From positions 1 through 64,000 of the forward strand of contig JAMWET010001668.1 of the NCBI GenBank assembly GCA_024036415.1: 64,000 nucleotides of DNA, in the 5' to 3' direction. The position numbers and the translations under genes were made by a program. This document shows, piece after piece, positions 24,681 to 37,765 of the stretch (positions are counted from its first letter, which is position 1; every line of letters begins with the position of its first letter). The notes below the pieces were generated by a model that ran no database searches, was not told where the DNA came from, and was given only the letters and a program-made list of their open reading frames with translations. Source of the DNA: Prochilodus magdalenae (Eukaryota > Chordata > Actinopteri > Characiformes > Prochilodontidae).

Positions 24681-25084
24681 TAGGCGCGCTACGGGTTGTT
24701 GTTGTCTTCCACTGCTCACTCAGGAAGGCACATCGTTATGTGCTTCCCTGAAGTTGCTGTCTCTGAAAATAAAAATAAAGGAAGAACAGCGCCACCAGCT
24801 GACAACACCGCATTTCTGCGCTTCCTGGTCCCTTTATTATCATTAAAACACAACGCAGAGCCCAGCTGGGGAGCCGAGACGAAGGGTTACAACTGTAAAG
24901 AGGTTGACAACATTAAATCAACACAATGGATCTTTACAGTTTTTGTCTGGACACTTTTTCCACATCACCCGTTTGAACACAGTCTCTGTGCACTGTACAG
25001 TGTTGTGCTGCTTTTGATAGGCGGTCGCTGAAAATGGTGATGTCCAGGATGAGAGGGGTCAGTTGTATCGCCCTGTAGCTTCAT

Positions 25085-25320
25085 CGCCCAGTGATCCTAT
25101 ACAGTGTCCTGACTATGTACTGGAGTTTGGCTCGTTCTTGTGAGGGACCGTGGGTGATGTGAAGCTGGATCATCAGGCCATGCTGCAGGTTGAAATTTTT
25201 CAGCCACCTCAGAAAGAACATTCTCTTCTGTGCTCGTCCATGAAGACTGTGAACCTCTCCCACTTCAGATCCCCGGATACAGTGATTCCCAGGAACTTGA
25301 GTGACTCCACACTAAAAAAA
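25085..25320 (-). pseudogene. LINE reverse-transcriptase C-terminal remnant
   Basis: Reading down from 25,317 on the minus strand gives 'VESLKFLGITVSGDLKW' and, after a shift, 'RAQKRMFFLRWLKNFNL'. These are the characteristic post-thumb sequences of fish L2/CR1/Rex-type LINE polymerases. Stops and frameshifts interrupt it. Downstream (to about 24,980) the sequence continues in the manner of the same LINE's 3' end. Confidence 0.75.
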
Positions 25321-25339
25321 CACAGAGGTATTGATGTTT

Positions 25340-27170
25340 AGGGTGGGGTAAGAAAGGGAGTTTTGCATTTAAAGTCATGGGTGTTGATCATCAAGGGCTG
25401 ACCTCATGAGCTTTTGATGGCAGGACCAGCGCTTAGATGGCTGCACCACTTTGGGGCCTAGAAGCATTAGTCCTGTAGGTCCTAAAAACACTATAAAGGG
25501 AATCGCCATGGCAAATCAGATTTTTATATGAAATATGACCCGATTAAAAACTGATTTTGTAAATAGATTTGGACTAGTTTATGTTTTTGACCAGGTTGCT
25601 TTCAGTAATGATGACCGTGTATCGCAGGCACCAAAATATTGGTTTATGTACTTGTGGGCCACAGCCATAATCCATAAGTACCGAGAAACTTCACAACCAT
25701 GATGCCCCATCCTCCCCCACCCCGTATGAGTACAGAGCATTGAACCGTACCATAACCTTCCTCCTCCAGCACTCTGGGGGCTTCCTACAACACAGATTTA
25801 AAAATGAAGCTTTGTACCAGTCATCTGGGAGGACTTTCAGAACATGACCTCCTCCCAAAGTCAATCTTTCGCACAGAGCTGGTCTTTCATTCACTCAGCG
25901 TCTGTCAGCTTTCGCTCCTCCTTTGCTCTGTCGTACTGGTATGAAGGTGGGAGAAGAAAGGGTCTTCATCTTTGTGCTGAACAAACAAAACACACCAAGC
26001 CGAACTGGAGGGTCACTCCTTCTGCACCTGATCACTGCAGGGTAAGGGGTCATCTATATCTATCTAGGGCCTTTTATTTTCCCATTGATATTTCTATCCA
26101 GCCGCACTCTATACCCCAGGTCCTGTCTATATATGCTGCACATTATAAATATAATAGGTCTGCATTACTAAGTTTGCACAGGTAGTTAATTAACACACCA
26201 ATGCTAGCCTAGCCAAGGACTTCCCTACAAACCCTACTGCTTGTGGTTCCTTGTATGACATTTAGTAACATCTGGACTCTAATCTTAAATGTAAGCTGGA
26301 GTTAAGATAGTGAAACTTTCATTTAACTAGCTACATGCAACATAATCTAGATTTAAAACACTTGATTACTCAAGTAGGCGGCAAAATAGCAGGTTTCTAC
26401 CTGTGTCTGTCATCTTTCTATCTCGATATCCATAGATCTGGTCTTTCAAAACTTTCAAACCTACAGCAACTGCCTCCAAGCACATCCGCTGGCTCACAAA
26501 ACACTTAATGCTGGCATTTTATTGGCTATTTTATCGGCTCCTAACTGAAACATCTCACTTGATTTCATGTACTGGAGCTGATTCATCTTTCCAGTCAAAT
26601 GTCTGCTTGTTTCCACATCATCCAAAAGTTTGCACTCTTTCATATGCAACTTTGATGATAAAGGGCCAGTGTTTCAAGCCATGGCAGGGACTTTGGTCTT
26701 AGTGTAGGTATATTATCTCTTTGGTTTATAGTTTGGTATTTAACTGTACAAATAACAGTGCTACACAAAGTTTCAGCTTTTTATTTAAAAAAATAATAAA
26801 TAAATAAAAAATAAACTTTGTCAAGGTTAGATTAAAAGGTAGGCAGTAGCAGAGGGGTATAAAGATGTGTCCTTTAGGAGGCCAGTGTTTCAAAGATTGT
26901 TGTTCATCATTGTTCCAACGAGATCCCAAAGGGGAGAGATTACAAAAAGCTCAGTCAATGACAAACATATGCTCTTACAGCATCTGTAACAGCTTATGGG
27001 AGAGATGTTCAGAGGTAATAAGGGGATACCAGGTGAGAAGGAGGTTTTTAATCAAGGGATGTGATTCAGGAGAAGAAAGGATCCATCGGTGAAGCACTGG
27101 AGGCCTTTTAGGTAAACGACAAATTAGCATAGATCCCAACTTTTACTTCCTTCAAACTCGAGTTTATAGG
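25340..27170. other. No recognised gene
   Basis: The longest frame (25,844-26,185 plus, 113 codons) shows no domain. Some A/T simple runs occur at 26,785-26,815. Confidence 0.4.
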
Positions 27171-27340
27171 TGCCTCCACACACGGATTTGTTGCTTGTGT
27201 TCACCAAGACAAAAGCGGGACTCATCACTAAAGCTGACCCGCTGCCATTCATGACAGTCACTCCATGACGGTCTGGGGCGACACCATTGCAGTCTTTGGT
27301 GACATTAACATGGTGTTAAGAGCAGTCGTCCTAACTGCTC
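27171..27340 (-). pseudogene. Tc1-like transposase remnant
   Basis: The minus strand reads 'WSDCHEWQRVSFSDESRF' followed by 'CLGEHKQQIRVW'. This contains the first catalytic Asp ('SDES') of a Tc1-like transposase, and belongs to the same family as the remnants at 2.9 and 8.1 kb. It ends at about 27,340, and a SINE-B copy lies close by. Confidence 0.75.
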
Positions 27341-27489
27341 TTATTCCCCAGAGACCCAACACAAGTAAACAATCAGGGGGGAAATAAGAAAAAGACAACG
27401 ACAAAGCCAAATATCTGGTTTCATAAATAACATCAGATAAGATAGCATTTTGTGACAATTGTGATTTTCACACAGAAGAATTTGTCTTC

Positions 27490-27732
27490 TGCATTGAACC
27501 CATCCGTGACATGAAACACCCACATACACACTCTAGTGAACACACACACTAGGGGGCAGTGAGCACACTTACCCAGAGCGGTGGGCAGCCCTATCCACAG
27601 CACCTGGGGAGCAGTTGGGGGTTATGTGCCTTGCTCAAGGGCACCTTAGTCATTCCTGTCGGTTCAGGGAATTGACCCGGCAACCCTCCGGTCACAAGGC
27701 TGGTTTCCTAACCTCCAGCCCACGACTGCCCC
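27490..27732 (-). mobile_element. tRNA-derived SINE, family B (minus), uninterrupted
   Basis: The minus-strand head 'ggggcagtcgtgggctggag' and a B-box-like 'gggttgccgggtcaattcc' are present, with the same body as 7,486-7,904. It shows the empty site of the nested SINE there. The plus strand carries a CTCF-like core, 'acactagggggcag', at 27,546-27,559. Confidence 0.75.
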
Positions 27733-27734
27733 AG

Positions 27735-29540
27735 TCTTTGTGCACAACTAAGCCGAGTTAACTATACAGCAGTTTACAAGAGTTTGTTGGACTGGAAATG
27801 GTTCAAATTACAACTGAGTCAGGAGTATCTTCGGTGAGGCAACCCAGGTGTTTCTTGTTGATTCCCACATACTTATACAAAACTTGCCTCTTTGTGTTTC
27901 CCAGTGTTACAAAACCACACCAGTCTCGTAGAGTGTTCTGAGCTATACTGGCAGGAATTCTGCCCCATTCAGGGTTTACCGTGCATGCAGAGGTTCTGCA
28001 GTGGTTCTGCTGTGAGCCAGAGTACTTCCTCACACCCATTACGTCTACCTATGACTGTTTCTGTCAATCAGCTCCAGCACTGTCTATCTCTATACAATAA
28101 TTCATCTCTGTTAATTCCATGTTTGGGTGAGCCAGGTCTCAGATTTCATGGCCATACGGGTTCTACTATAAACACACCAAAAGTGTTTGTTTGTGCAGGA
28201 CTGTATTAGTGCCCTTTGACCTCTACTGTCTCCAGCTGGGCTCTGACTCCGTGCTTTTTTCCTGAATGATCACTCGCTTCCTTTTGTCCTTCTAAACGGT
28301 CTCTCTTTCAGTGGAATCAGCATGTCTACTTTGTGGCGTGCCATGTGGTTTTGTCCCTGTATTTCTCGTCTCCTTGTTATTTTCTCCCGCTCAGCTTCGT
28401 CCTCTCTTGACATTCTGTTCATCCTTCATGCCTTATTTGACTCTCTCAGTATAAGCACCCCTCTGTCTGTGTCCCTCTCATTCTCCTTTACTGGAGGTCA
28501 TCCCTCGTTCATAGAGGCCATCATCACCCCTCCCCTATGCTGTGCCCTTTAAGCAAACAGATCAATCACTACCTGTTTTCCTCAGTGTCACCTTTTGCAG
28601 TCCTCTGCTAAAAATAGCCCATCAGACCCTCACTCAATCTTGGCTTTGCTGTCCTTCAGGACTCCCTCACCCCTGACCTTTGCCTTTGGGCTCCAAACAG
28701 CCTTGTATGTGCGTTTGCCTGATTATGTCGTTCTAAGATGACTTCCCGTGTGTGCAATCAAAAGTAAGAGCACCAGTTGCTAAAAAACCTGGGACACATA
28801 CAAACTGAATACTCTTCAGTAGTTTTCCTGAGAGTGCGAACAGGGATGTACAGTTAAAACAGGGAAAGGTCTATGTACATCCAAAGTCTGGCATAGGAAG
28901 GTCTGGATAAACAAACAATGGTGACATCAACAAAATGGCGACAGCGGTTACCATTAAAACCTAACCATTAATAATTGGCCCAAGCAGGTATTACAATTAA
29001 ACAAAAAACCTGAGATGTTTTTAACTAAATCAACACATTTTTGAACACACTTTTGGAATGCAATTTGTATATTCATTGCCATAAAAATACATTCGAATTT
29101 ATTTTATCTATAATTTAAAAATATTAATAAGATTAATAAAATATCAAAATATCAAACATATAAATTAGACAATAAATATGTACAATACTGAGCACTAAAA
29201 TCTCTGTTTACACTAATTTACAGTTATGAATAAACGTTATGAATAAAAACTATGATATATGCAGATGTACACGTTACCATATAGCACTATGTTAAGGCTG
29301 AGGTAGATGAGATATAAAAAATATTATTAAAAAATAGGGCAGCGATCAGAGTGATTTGTTTTTGCAATTATCCTGATGCTTAAATTATCACTTTTGACGA
29401 GTTTGTTCAGATTTTCCACAGATTCTGAACAAATTAATAATTTACTGAACTTGAAAATGCACATAGCAGAAAAGCACAGAGTTCACTGTTTTCAGTGTGG
29501 ACTTTCCTCAGCGTTGTCATTACTCAGACGAGAAGTATGA
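27735..29540. other. No recognised gene
   Basis: The 105-codon plus frame (27,892-28,209) lacks motifs. The region at 29,000-29,300 is very A/T-rich. Confidence 0.4.
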
Positions 29541-29542
29541 CA

Positions 29543-29722
29543 TGTGGCTGAACAGATAACACCACTTGTCATTGAGCTTCCACACTCGTCTGGCTGACTA
29601 TGCTGAGCTACACCAATAAGAGTCCTTGGGTAAGACTCCTACCACTACACTGACCCACCTGTAATATGAATAACCTTGTAAGTCGCTCTGGATAAGAGCG
29701 CCAGCTAAATACCGTAAATATG
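29543..29722 (+). mobile_element. Degraded tRNA-derived SINE, family A
   Basis: The head is worn ('tgtggctgaacagataacac'), but the body 'caccaataagagtccttggg' and tail 'aagtcgctctggataagagc' are clear. Confidence 0.75.
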
Positions 29723-29891
29723 AAGGTTTTTTTTTCCCAAGTGCTCAATCCGATCTGCTTAAATGCTTTGCCGGATCTACATCCAGACTGTGATCCAACC
29801 AGCTGACAAGCCGGGTCATAGAGGAGCCACTGTTTAAACTACACTATCACTGGGATGGTGCCCTCAGCGGTATATCTTTAAAACCTTTAGA

Positions 29892-29930
29892 TTGTTATTA
29901 TTATTATTATTATTATTTATTTTTATTTTT
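29892..29930 (+). repeat. (TTA)n microsatellite
   Basis: 'tta' trinucleotides grade into a T-rich run. Confidence 0.85.
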
Positions 29931-29939
29931 TTTATTATC

Positions 29940-30215
29940 CTTTTTTCAAGGATTCAAGGAGACTTTATTGTCATTCGTATCACATGTGGTACATGGGGTG
30001 GAACAAAATTGTAGTACTCAAGGACCCAGTTACACCCACACAGCAGTACTGAAATAAATAGAATAATCATAAATATACAAAAATATATAAAAAAATATAT
30101 AGAGAGAAAGAGCATCAAAGTGTATTTAAAGTGACTAGTGTCCACAAAGTGTTGGTGCAGTGGTTTTGACTAATTGGCATTTAGAAGTCCTACAGCTTCT
30201 GGAATGAAGCTGTTT
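29940..30215 (-). mobile_element. LINE 3' end (minus strand), 5'-truncated
   Basis: On the minus strand the sequence ends '...gacaataaagtctccttgaa' plus 'tccttgaaaaaagg', the usual form of a fish CR1/Rex-type LINE tail. No polymerase sequence remains. Confidence 0.55.
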
Positions 30216-30221
30216 CTCAGC

Positions 30222-30222
<1 letters not shown>

Positions 30223-30262
<40 letters not shown>
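30223..30262 (+). repeat. (ATT)n microsatellite
   Basis: Thirteen or so uninterrupted 'att' units. Confidence 0.95.
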
Positions 30263-30593
30263 GAGTTTTCAATTTGTATTGACTCCACAATGTATTTTGT
30301 GAAATAAGCAGAACCACTTGTTTTATTTACTCTTGTGAAAATTGTGAAAATAAGTCACTGCAAGTTTTATACAAAAAGCACATGAGCCATATTGGGTTAT
30401 ACTGAGCTGACTGACAAGTTGGCCCTGCATTGTTGCTGTGTGATTGGTCCCAATTCAGACTTTTGAGCGTTCGCGTTTTACATTATACCAAAATCACAAA
30501 CACTTCAGTTCATGTTCATGTCTGAGGATATGAAAAACTTCAGTTCCTGTTCTGATAGATACTAGGTTTAATAGGAACCTCTATGGCATTTTT

Positions 30594-30848
30594 ATATCGT
30601 CGCTGTCCAAAGAAAAACATGTATCTCCAAAATGGCAACTTTACAGGAGAGGCCAAAACCCTTATTTCATATGAATGGAAGTCAATGGAACCAGACGTCT
30701 TTCCAAGCCATTCTGGGCCATTTCTGTTAGTCCATTCTTCATGAAATTTCCACACAGTGTAAACAGCAGCTCATGTGATCAAATGAGACATAATAGTAAA
30801 AATCAACAAAAATGGAGATACATGTTTTTCTTTGGACGGCGACGATAT
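30594..30848. mobile_element. MITE, copy 2 of the 5,931-6,201 family
   Basis: Begins 'atatcgtcgctgtccaaaga' and ends with its inverted complement, '...tttggacggcgacgatat'. The interior matches copy 1 ('ccaggagaggcc' region, 'gaaccagacgtctttccaag'). Length is 255 bp; non-coding. Confidence 0.85.
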
Positions 30849-31403
30849 GTTACTCGGTAATTGAGTGGGCTTGTTGAATGATACTTTCATACTCAAGTAT
30901 TTAAAGGTACATTGACGTGTCATTATTTAATCCAAGTTATGAATATTGGTTTAGGCTACTCTACCCACTTCTAAAGGCTTAATTGCCTGTGCTTTGTACT
31001 GAAGTTAAAAGGTTAGTCTGCTAAAGCTCATTATTGAGATCCTTCATCAACAGTAATTATAAATGATGGTCATTCTAAACTCTCTGACTGCACATTGCTT
31101 GTGTCCTGTACTGGGAAAAGGCTTCCTATCTGGGCATCATGCTCAAACGTCTGTGATTTGTAAGGTAATTTCAAAAGGCCTCTCTGGTGGAAATGTGCAA
31201 ACACGCAGAAGGATACTTGAGTATAGAGTGACGTACAGATGTAGAGACGTATGATGTGTATAACACCTCTGACGAACTGTTTCAGGCTTTTCAGGGTGAC
31301 ATGCAGCAGCACACTCAAAACACTGTTGCATTTTTTTTACATTGATCTTTTTTGCAGAGCAATATATAACAAAGATAACCTGGAACAGAATGCTTAACTA
31401 CAG

Positions 31404-31462
31404 CTGAGAGCGAGAGAGAGAGTGAGAGAGCGAGAGGGAGAGAGAGAAAGAGAGGGAGAGAG
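31404..31462 (+). repeat. GA-rich purine tract
   Basis: An irregular (GA)n run. A complementary (TC)n run lies about 290 bp downstream at 31,748-31,795. Confidence 0.85.
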
Positions 31463-31747
31463 TTGATGGTGGTGTCATGGTAATAACAGGCCGTGATGGG
31501 CTGTTCTTATGACCCATCGATTTCCAATAGCACGCACACATCACAGAGAGAGCCTTTATTCCCCTCAACAAGCACAGGCCAGTCTCCGCAAACATCATTA
31601 TCATCAGATTACAACCAGACTGGCCCACAGTCTCGCACACACACAGTCAAGGGGAAGGACACCCAGAGGACAAACACCAACCTCGTTACTTTGACCCCAT
31701 CATCTGTCTGACAAACACAAACACATTATCGTTATAACCTTTACCCA

Positions 31748-31795
31748 CTCCTCTCTCTCTCTCTCCCTCTCTCTCTCACTCTCTCTTTCTCTCCC
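31748..31795 (+). repeat. TC-rich pyrimidine tract
   Basis: Irregular (TC)n run, complementary to the tract at 31,404-31,462. Confidence 0.85.
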
Positions 31796-34257
31796 AAAGT
31801 CATTATAACCTTAACCTTGCCCACACACAAACACACGCAATCACTGTAACCTTTACCAACATCAACATCTGATGGCTTTCTGCTGGAGATTTACTAATGC
31901 TCTCTCCTAACATTGGCCATAGCATCGGTCACTGTAGCTAATAAACATGATGGCTAAGCTGCTGGTCATTACAGAGATGGGTGATTTGGAAAGGCATAAG
32001 AATCTAAGCATACAAGATCCAGATGCCATTATAGTTTTTAATGTGGTGTACGGAGGCGGACACCTTCACGAGGCATTTTAGAAACCCCCCCGTGTTGAGA
32101 CACTGACAATGGACCAGTAGTCAGGAGGTGCTAGCCAGTTGATTTGCTTTATTTTGCTGCCACCTTGTGTACTTAAAGGCACAGTACAACAGAAACAGAC
32201 GTGCACAGCTGTTCCACACCATTACCCTAAATGTAGTCCATCAGCCAAGACATATTTGGCGTCTGAAGTTTGGTGCTGTATTACTGCACTGGAGCTACAC
32301 GCCAAAAATCATATAAAATCGAGTTTCTATATATATGGGCAAGTACAATTATAACGAGATTTTGTATTATTATATTCGTCGCTGTATATCTTGATACTTC
32401 TCCTGCTTGAGCTGGACTGCAATATGTGGTGATGATGAATACGATAAGAAATTAGCTGCTTAACTTGGTTTTATATAGATTTTGTATTTATTATTTTTAC
32501 TTGTAAAATTTGAAATAATTTGAAGCCAAATTTTCTTCCCTACACTGGCAGGCCATTTGGCTTGTTTTTACTTTACTGGTAGGGGGAGCCATTTAGCGCT
32601 TGTTTCTTACTTTACTAAAATCACAGCAAAAAAGGGTCTGGAAGTAAGTTTGGTGTAGGTGCTCAGGCACAGGCACAGATCCTACATGCACATTAAAAAG
32701 TACAGATTTTTTATATTATGATTAAAGAAGTCTAAAGAGAAAAGTTCACATCAGATTTTGGTTGGAAAAAAACGAACAACGGAAAAACACTGAAAGCTGT
32801 CAGGAGATAAGAACTTGGCTCAACATTCGCAGAGCTAAAAGTCAGATAACTTTTACTAAACAAATCGACAGCTGAACACAACAGCTACATCCAGCATACA
32901 TAACAAATGGGCAATGGAGTTTGGCAGATTGGCAGTGTCCGGGAAACCCAGAGGCGAGACCAAAGCAACTCAGCAGTGTAATACTAAGTTGTTTCAAAAC
33001 TCTATATTTAAGGATACTGTGTAGATTTCTGTCAGATAGAAGCGCCTTTGTTTTTGTCGTCTGATGCTAAAAAATACATTTTAAAAGGCTGTTTTCACTG
33101 GCAATTAATTGAATAAGGGAGTGAGCACTGACTTTCTCTCAGTATTCCAAGTAACAAGCAAAAGGTTAAAACTGTGCACCAGATCCCTATACCTGTGGAT
33201 AACTGCTTTAATTAATAAAAGTAAAACATCAAATAATTGGCATCCGACAGATGCTTAGACATGACTAATATTTCAAGACGATATCGAATGTTTACTGTTA
33301 AAAACATAGAATGTTTTGCCATTGCCAATCTTCTATGATCACTTAGCCACATTTTTTTGGACTTGTACTCTTAAAGATACAAATGTTATAACAGCATGTA
33401 AGTTTCAAAACGGGTGGTGCAGCCGATATAAACTTTATGCTGTGTGTCTCTTATTATTAGAAGTACTGTCAAAAATTCTATAAGCAATGCTGCTTGGGAT
33501 TGCTTAACAAGTGGTTTGAAGTTACCGTGTGACGAATTATGTGGCATGCGTTTTACTCAATGCTAACGTGAAAGCCAGAAGCTTCTTTTACAGTTTGGTT
33601 TTAGACCTAACAATCACTTTTCCCCTTTAGCAGGTACGCTGAGGTTAAAACGTATGAATGCAGGGGGGTGGGGCTGTATGCACAGTGGTAGACACCATGA
33701 ATGACCCAACGTTTGGTACTGGAGTAAATTTGCAGTCCTAGAGTTGCTGTCTGTGGGGTTTCCAAAAGGTACCCACTTGTTCAAAGTCCAGCAGGGACAG
33801 GAAAGCAGGCCAAATAGCTAAGTTTCTCTACAATGCAGCGTATCACGACACCACCACAGCTGGAGGGTGGCTGCAAACATTGCACAAACATTCAGGATAC
33901 CAAAATGATCAATGAACTGATATCAGACTTTGCTGACATATGGCTTTCACTGTGCATACTTTAGTCTTGATATGGGTTTGTCACAATATTTCTAGGCACA
34001 GAAGAATGTCGTCTGCAGTGATATATGCAGGGTCAAAGGTCATGGCATTCAGCCACACCTTTATACACACAGATTTCTCCAGATTCCCTGAATTCTTTGA
34101 TAATATGATGTACTGTAGAGGGCATGGGCATAGGGTTGCAAATAGAGACATGTCCTCACCAATATTATGGTAGGAGAGAATTAATTCTACTGATAGCTGA
34201 ATGCTTGAATTTTTCGGACTGAAGTCATATCAAGGAGTATAACAGTTTTCACATTCA

Positions 34258-34530
34258 CAGCCAAGTGTCAAACAAGACTTTCACACTGCCATTCTGAGTC
34301 GCTCTGGCCCAGCACCACTGCAGTCTTTGGCAACATTGCTGTGGTGTTAAAGGGCAGCCATCATAACGGCCTGTGTGCATGTAGTCCTGCATCGTGCAGT
34401 CATCTGCCAATAGTGCTGGCATGAACAGTATGACTCACGGAGGGCATCACTGCGAGCTGAACGTCCACAATCATGGTACGGCATGAAGGCCCATCCTTGT
34501 TTATTTTACATGTGCGGTCGACTGTGAATC
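34258..34530 (-). pseudogene. Tc1-like transposase remnant, N-terminal half (copy in duplication)
   Basis: The minus strand reads 'HASTIGR', stop, 'LHDAGLHAHRPL', which aligns with the linker of the remnants at 2.9 and 8.1 kb, and stops before the catalytic Asp. The same sequence is at 43,375-43,620 in the second copy. Stops are frequent. Confidence 0.55.
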
Positions 34531-36496
34531 AATCGCACCAAGCTTTATTCCTGTCAGCTACTTCCTTCCAGGTGCAACTAGTTTTCTGATATGTGTAGTT
34601 TTGGTGCCACAATTGTGTCATTTTTTTGTTGGCACTTACAACAGGCCAATTCTTGCCCTATATCTCAACCACTGGATTATAGAGATTTTGCAGCAGCAAT
34701 CCTCTCAATAATCATAATCATTATCATTGCTGTCCTTTTTAGCCCACCCTTTCACTTTTTATTGGACTATGTGTACAAACTAAACACAACACTGACACTC
34801 CCACATTCCGGGATGAAGGTGAAATCCGAAGAGTCGTTTGTAAGCCTTACTTGACAAGATCCATCTGTTGTTAAGGCAAAAAAATAAAAAAATAAATAAA
34901 AACATCTAACAACGTACTAGAAAAGAAATTTTCTGGATCAGATTCTGAGCTTTATTTTTGTGCATGCTGAAGAACATGCATGGGCTCAGCTTAGTTATCA
35001 GGCTGTTACCAGTCAACACATTCTGACATGAAATACTTGGAATCAGGGGCAGGAGGTGAAGGTGAGGTGAAGACGGTCTGAGGTAATAGGCGGGTGAGGA
35101 TTTTTTAGCACATGAGGAATGAGACAGATAAAACGCTGACACAATAAGAGAATAACATACACTGGAAGAAGAAAGACAATGAAGCAGGTGGAAGAACATG
35201 TACTTTCTCTCAGTAGTTTGAAGACATCACAAATATTTGTAAAAATGATGCTGATGTAACTGTACTATGCTGTAAACTGTGTATGTAAACTATGAAAACA
35301 CTTTAGGCGTCATTCTTGACACGGCAGACATAACAAATTTCACTAAAATGAATCAGCCAGCAATTCATACTTATTAATAAGAGACAAAATACATTATTAC
35401 TCCCCAATTACCCACAGATATTTCTAACAGTAGACTGCTGCTGGTTATCTCCTGGAAGTCTGGAAAACTGTCAGTGCATCTCTTGTGATCTGTCCCGATG
35501 ACAGTGGTCGACGGTCATCACCAGATCTCAAAGTGTTTATCTTTTAGGAAGGGCTCTGTGTCTGTGATTCTGTTGTTGAAGAGTCTGTAGACACAAAAAT
35601 ACACAATTATCACAAAGATCAACTAATGCTTCTGCACGAACATATTCATTGGCCACTTTATTAGAAGCCCCTCCCTTGTAGCTCCACCTTCCTGGTGTAC
35701 AGACAGTAGCACATCTCTTAAAGCATAGTCTATGTTAGGCATCCTCTAGGCTTGTATCTGACTGCTGAGTACAGATGGCTGACATGGCAAAACTATAAAT
35801 TGACAATACTAGAAGATGTTTTCACGATATGAGATATACACCAAATTTTTCGGTTCATATTCAAGTCTGAACAGACAATATTACTGTAGGCTGTTTGTTG
35901 TTTACAAGATCTCTACGATTGTTTGAAATCTGTCTTTTTATAATGAAGTTAGAAGCACTGTTAGAAGCACCAACGAGGCACATAATATACTCAGAAAAGT
36001 GTATTGTGATGTCAGATCACCTACTACTGGAAAATTTTAGATGGTCCACTCTCTCACAGGCAGTAACACTGATGGGTGTGAGTGATCCTGCGATCAGAAT
36101 CTGGTTATTGATGAATAAGGTAGAGAGGGACTGAAACTGCAAGCAACAGTAAGCCTACAGTCTGCAAGTGTACACCTAGAGTTCAGTGCAGAAGGTTTGT
36201 TTGTTGGTTTTCTAATTGAAAATGAGTGAACACATCCTCTACAGAAAACACATTTAAATACGTAATTTTGTCTGTCAAATTGTAGCAGTTTATATTTATT
36301 TGCTAGTTAGTTTAGTTTAATAGTTCTATGCTGTTTTTTGTTTTGTATTTGTTTTACTGTTGTACTGGGCTGTTTTTGTGAAATTGCTACTGGCTGCTAA
36401 ATTTCCTTCTGGATCAATAAAGTATATGTCTGTCTATCTGTCTAGCTATTCGTCTAGCTATCTATCTTTGATATTCAAAGACAACTGGCCCTTATT

Positions 36497-37765
36497 CACT
36501 AATAACATCCAGAGTCTTCTATATATTCTTTTATATACTTATATATACTAATACTATATATTCTTTTATATACCCATTCACCAATAACATCCAGAGTCTT
36601 CTGTATATTCTTTTATATACTTATACTATATATTCTTTTATATACTTATTCACTAATAACATCCAGTCTTTTATATACTCATTCACTAATAACATCCAGT
36701 CTTTTATATATACTTTTATATAATTATATATACTTATGCTATATATTCTTTTATATACTTATTCACCAATAACATCCAGAGTCTTCTATATATTCTTTTA
36801 TATACTTATACTATATATTCTTTTATATACTCATTCACTAATAACATCCAGAGTCTTCTATATATTCTTTTATATACTTATACTATATATTCTTTTATAT
36901 ACTCATTCACTAATAACATCCAGTCTTTTATATATACTTTTAAATAATTATAAATACTTATGCTATATATTCTTTTATATACTTATTCACCAATAACATC
37001 CAGAGTCTTCTATATATTCTTTTATATACTTATACTATATATTGTTTTATATACTCATTCACTAATAACATCCAGTCTTTTATATATACTCTTAAATAAT
37101 TATAAATACTTATGCTATATATTCTTTTATATACTTATTCACCAATAACATCCAGAGTCTTCTATATATTCTTTTATATACTTATACTATATATTGTTTT
37201 ATATACTCATTTACTAATAACATCCAGTCTTTTATATATTCTTTTATATACTAATACTATATATTCTTTTATATACTCATTCACTAATAACATCCAGAGT
37301 CTTCTATATATTCTTTTATATACTCATTCACTAACATCCAGTCTTTTATATACTCATTCACTAACATCCAGTCTTTTATATACTCATTCACTAACATCCA
37401 GTCTTTTATATACTCATTCACTAACATCCAGTCTTTTATATACTCATTCACTAACATCCAGTCTTTTATATACTCATTCACTAATAACATCCAGAGTCTT
37501 CTATATATTCTTTCATATACTTATACTATATATTCTTTTATATACTCATTCACCAATAACATCCAGAGTCTTCTATATATTCTTTTATATACTTATACTA
37601 TATATTCTTTTATATACTCCTTCACCAATAACATCCAGTCTTTTATATATTCTTTTATATACTTATATACACTTATACTATATATTCTTTTATATACTTA
37701 TATATACTTATACTATATATTATTTTATATACTCATTCGCCAATAACATCCTTTTATATATTCTT
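36497..37765 (+). repeat. AT-rich minisatellite, long allele
   Basis: It is built from 'ttcttttatatactcattca' and 'ctaataacatccagagtctt' modules. Within it, a 30-bp unit ('actcattcactaacatccag' plus 'tcttttatat') is repeated about six times at 37,320-37,480. Because 30 is a multiple of three, it makes an artificial 230-codon open frame. The duplicate array at 45,577-45,955 is only about 0.38 kb. Confidence 0.95.

Noticed and set aside
34591..34854. Open frame 'MCSFGATIVSFFCWHL...' present in both duplicate copies
   Set aside because: The reading frame is shortened in copy 2 by a small change, shows no known motif and has no codon-biased divergence I can see. Conservation is explained by recent duplication.
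35895..36134. 79-codon plus-strand frame in the duplication, also at 44,975
   Set aside because: Only two differences between copies, too few to judge selection, and no recognisable domain or exon signals.
36420..36475. CRISPR-like short repeats ('tctgtctatctgtctagcta')
   Set aside because: It is a TCTA-type microsatellite growing from a LINE tail in a eukaryotic genome; no spacer structure.
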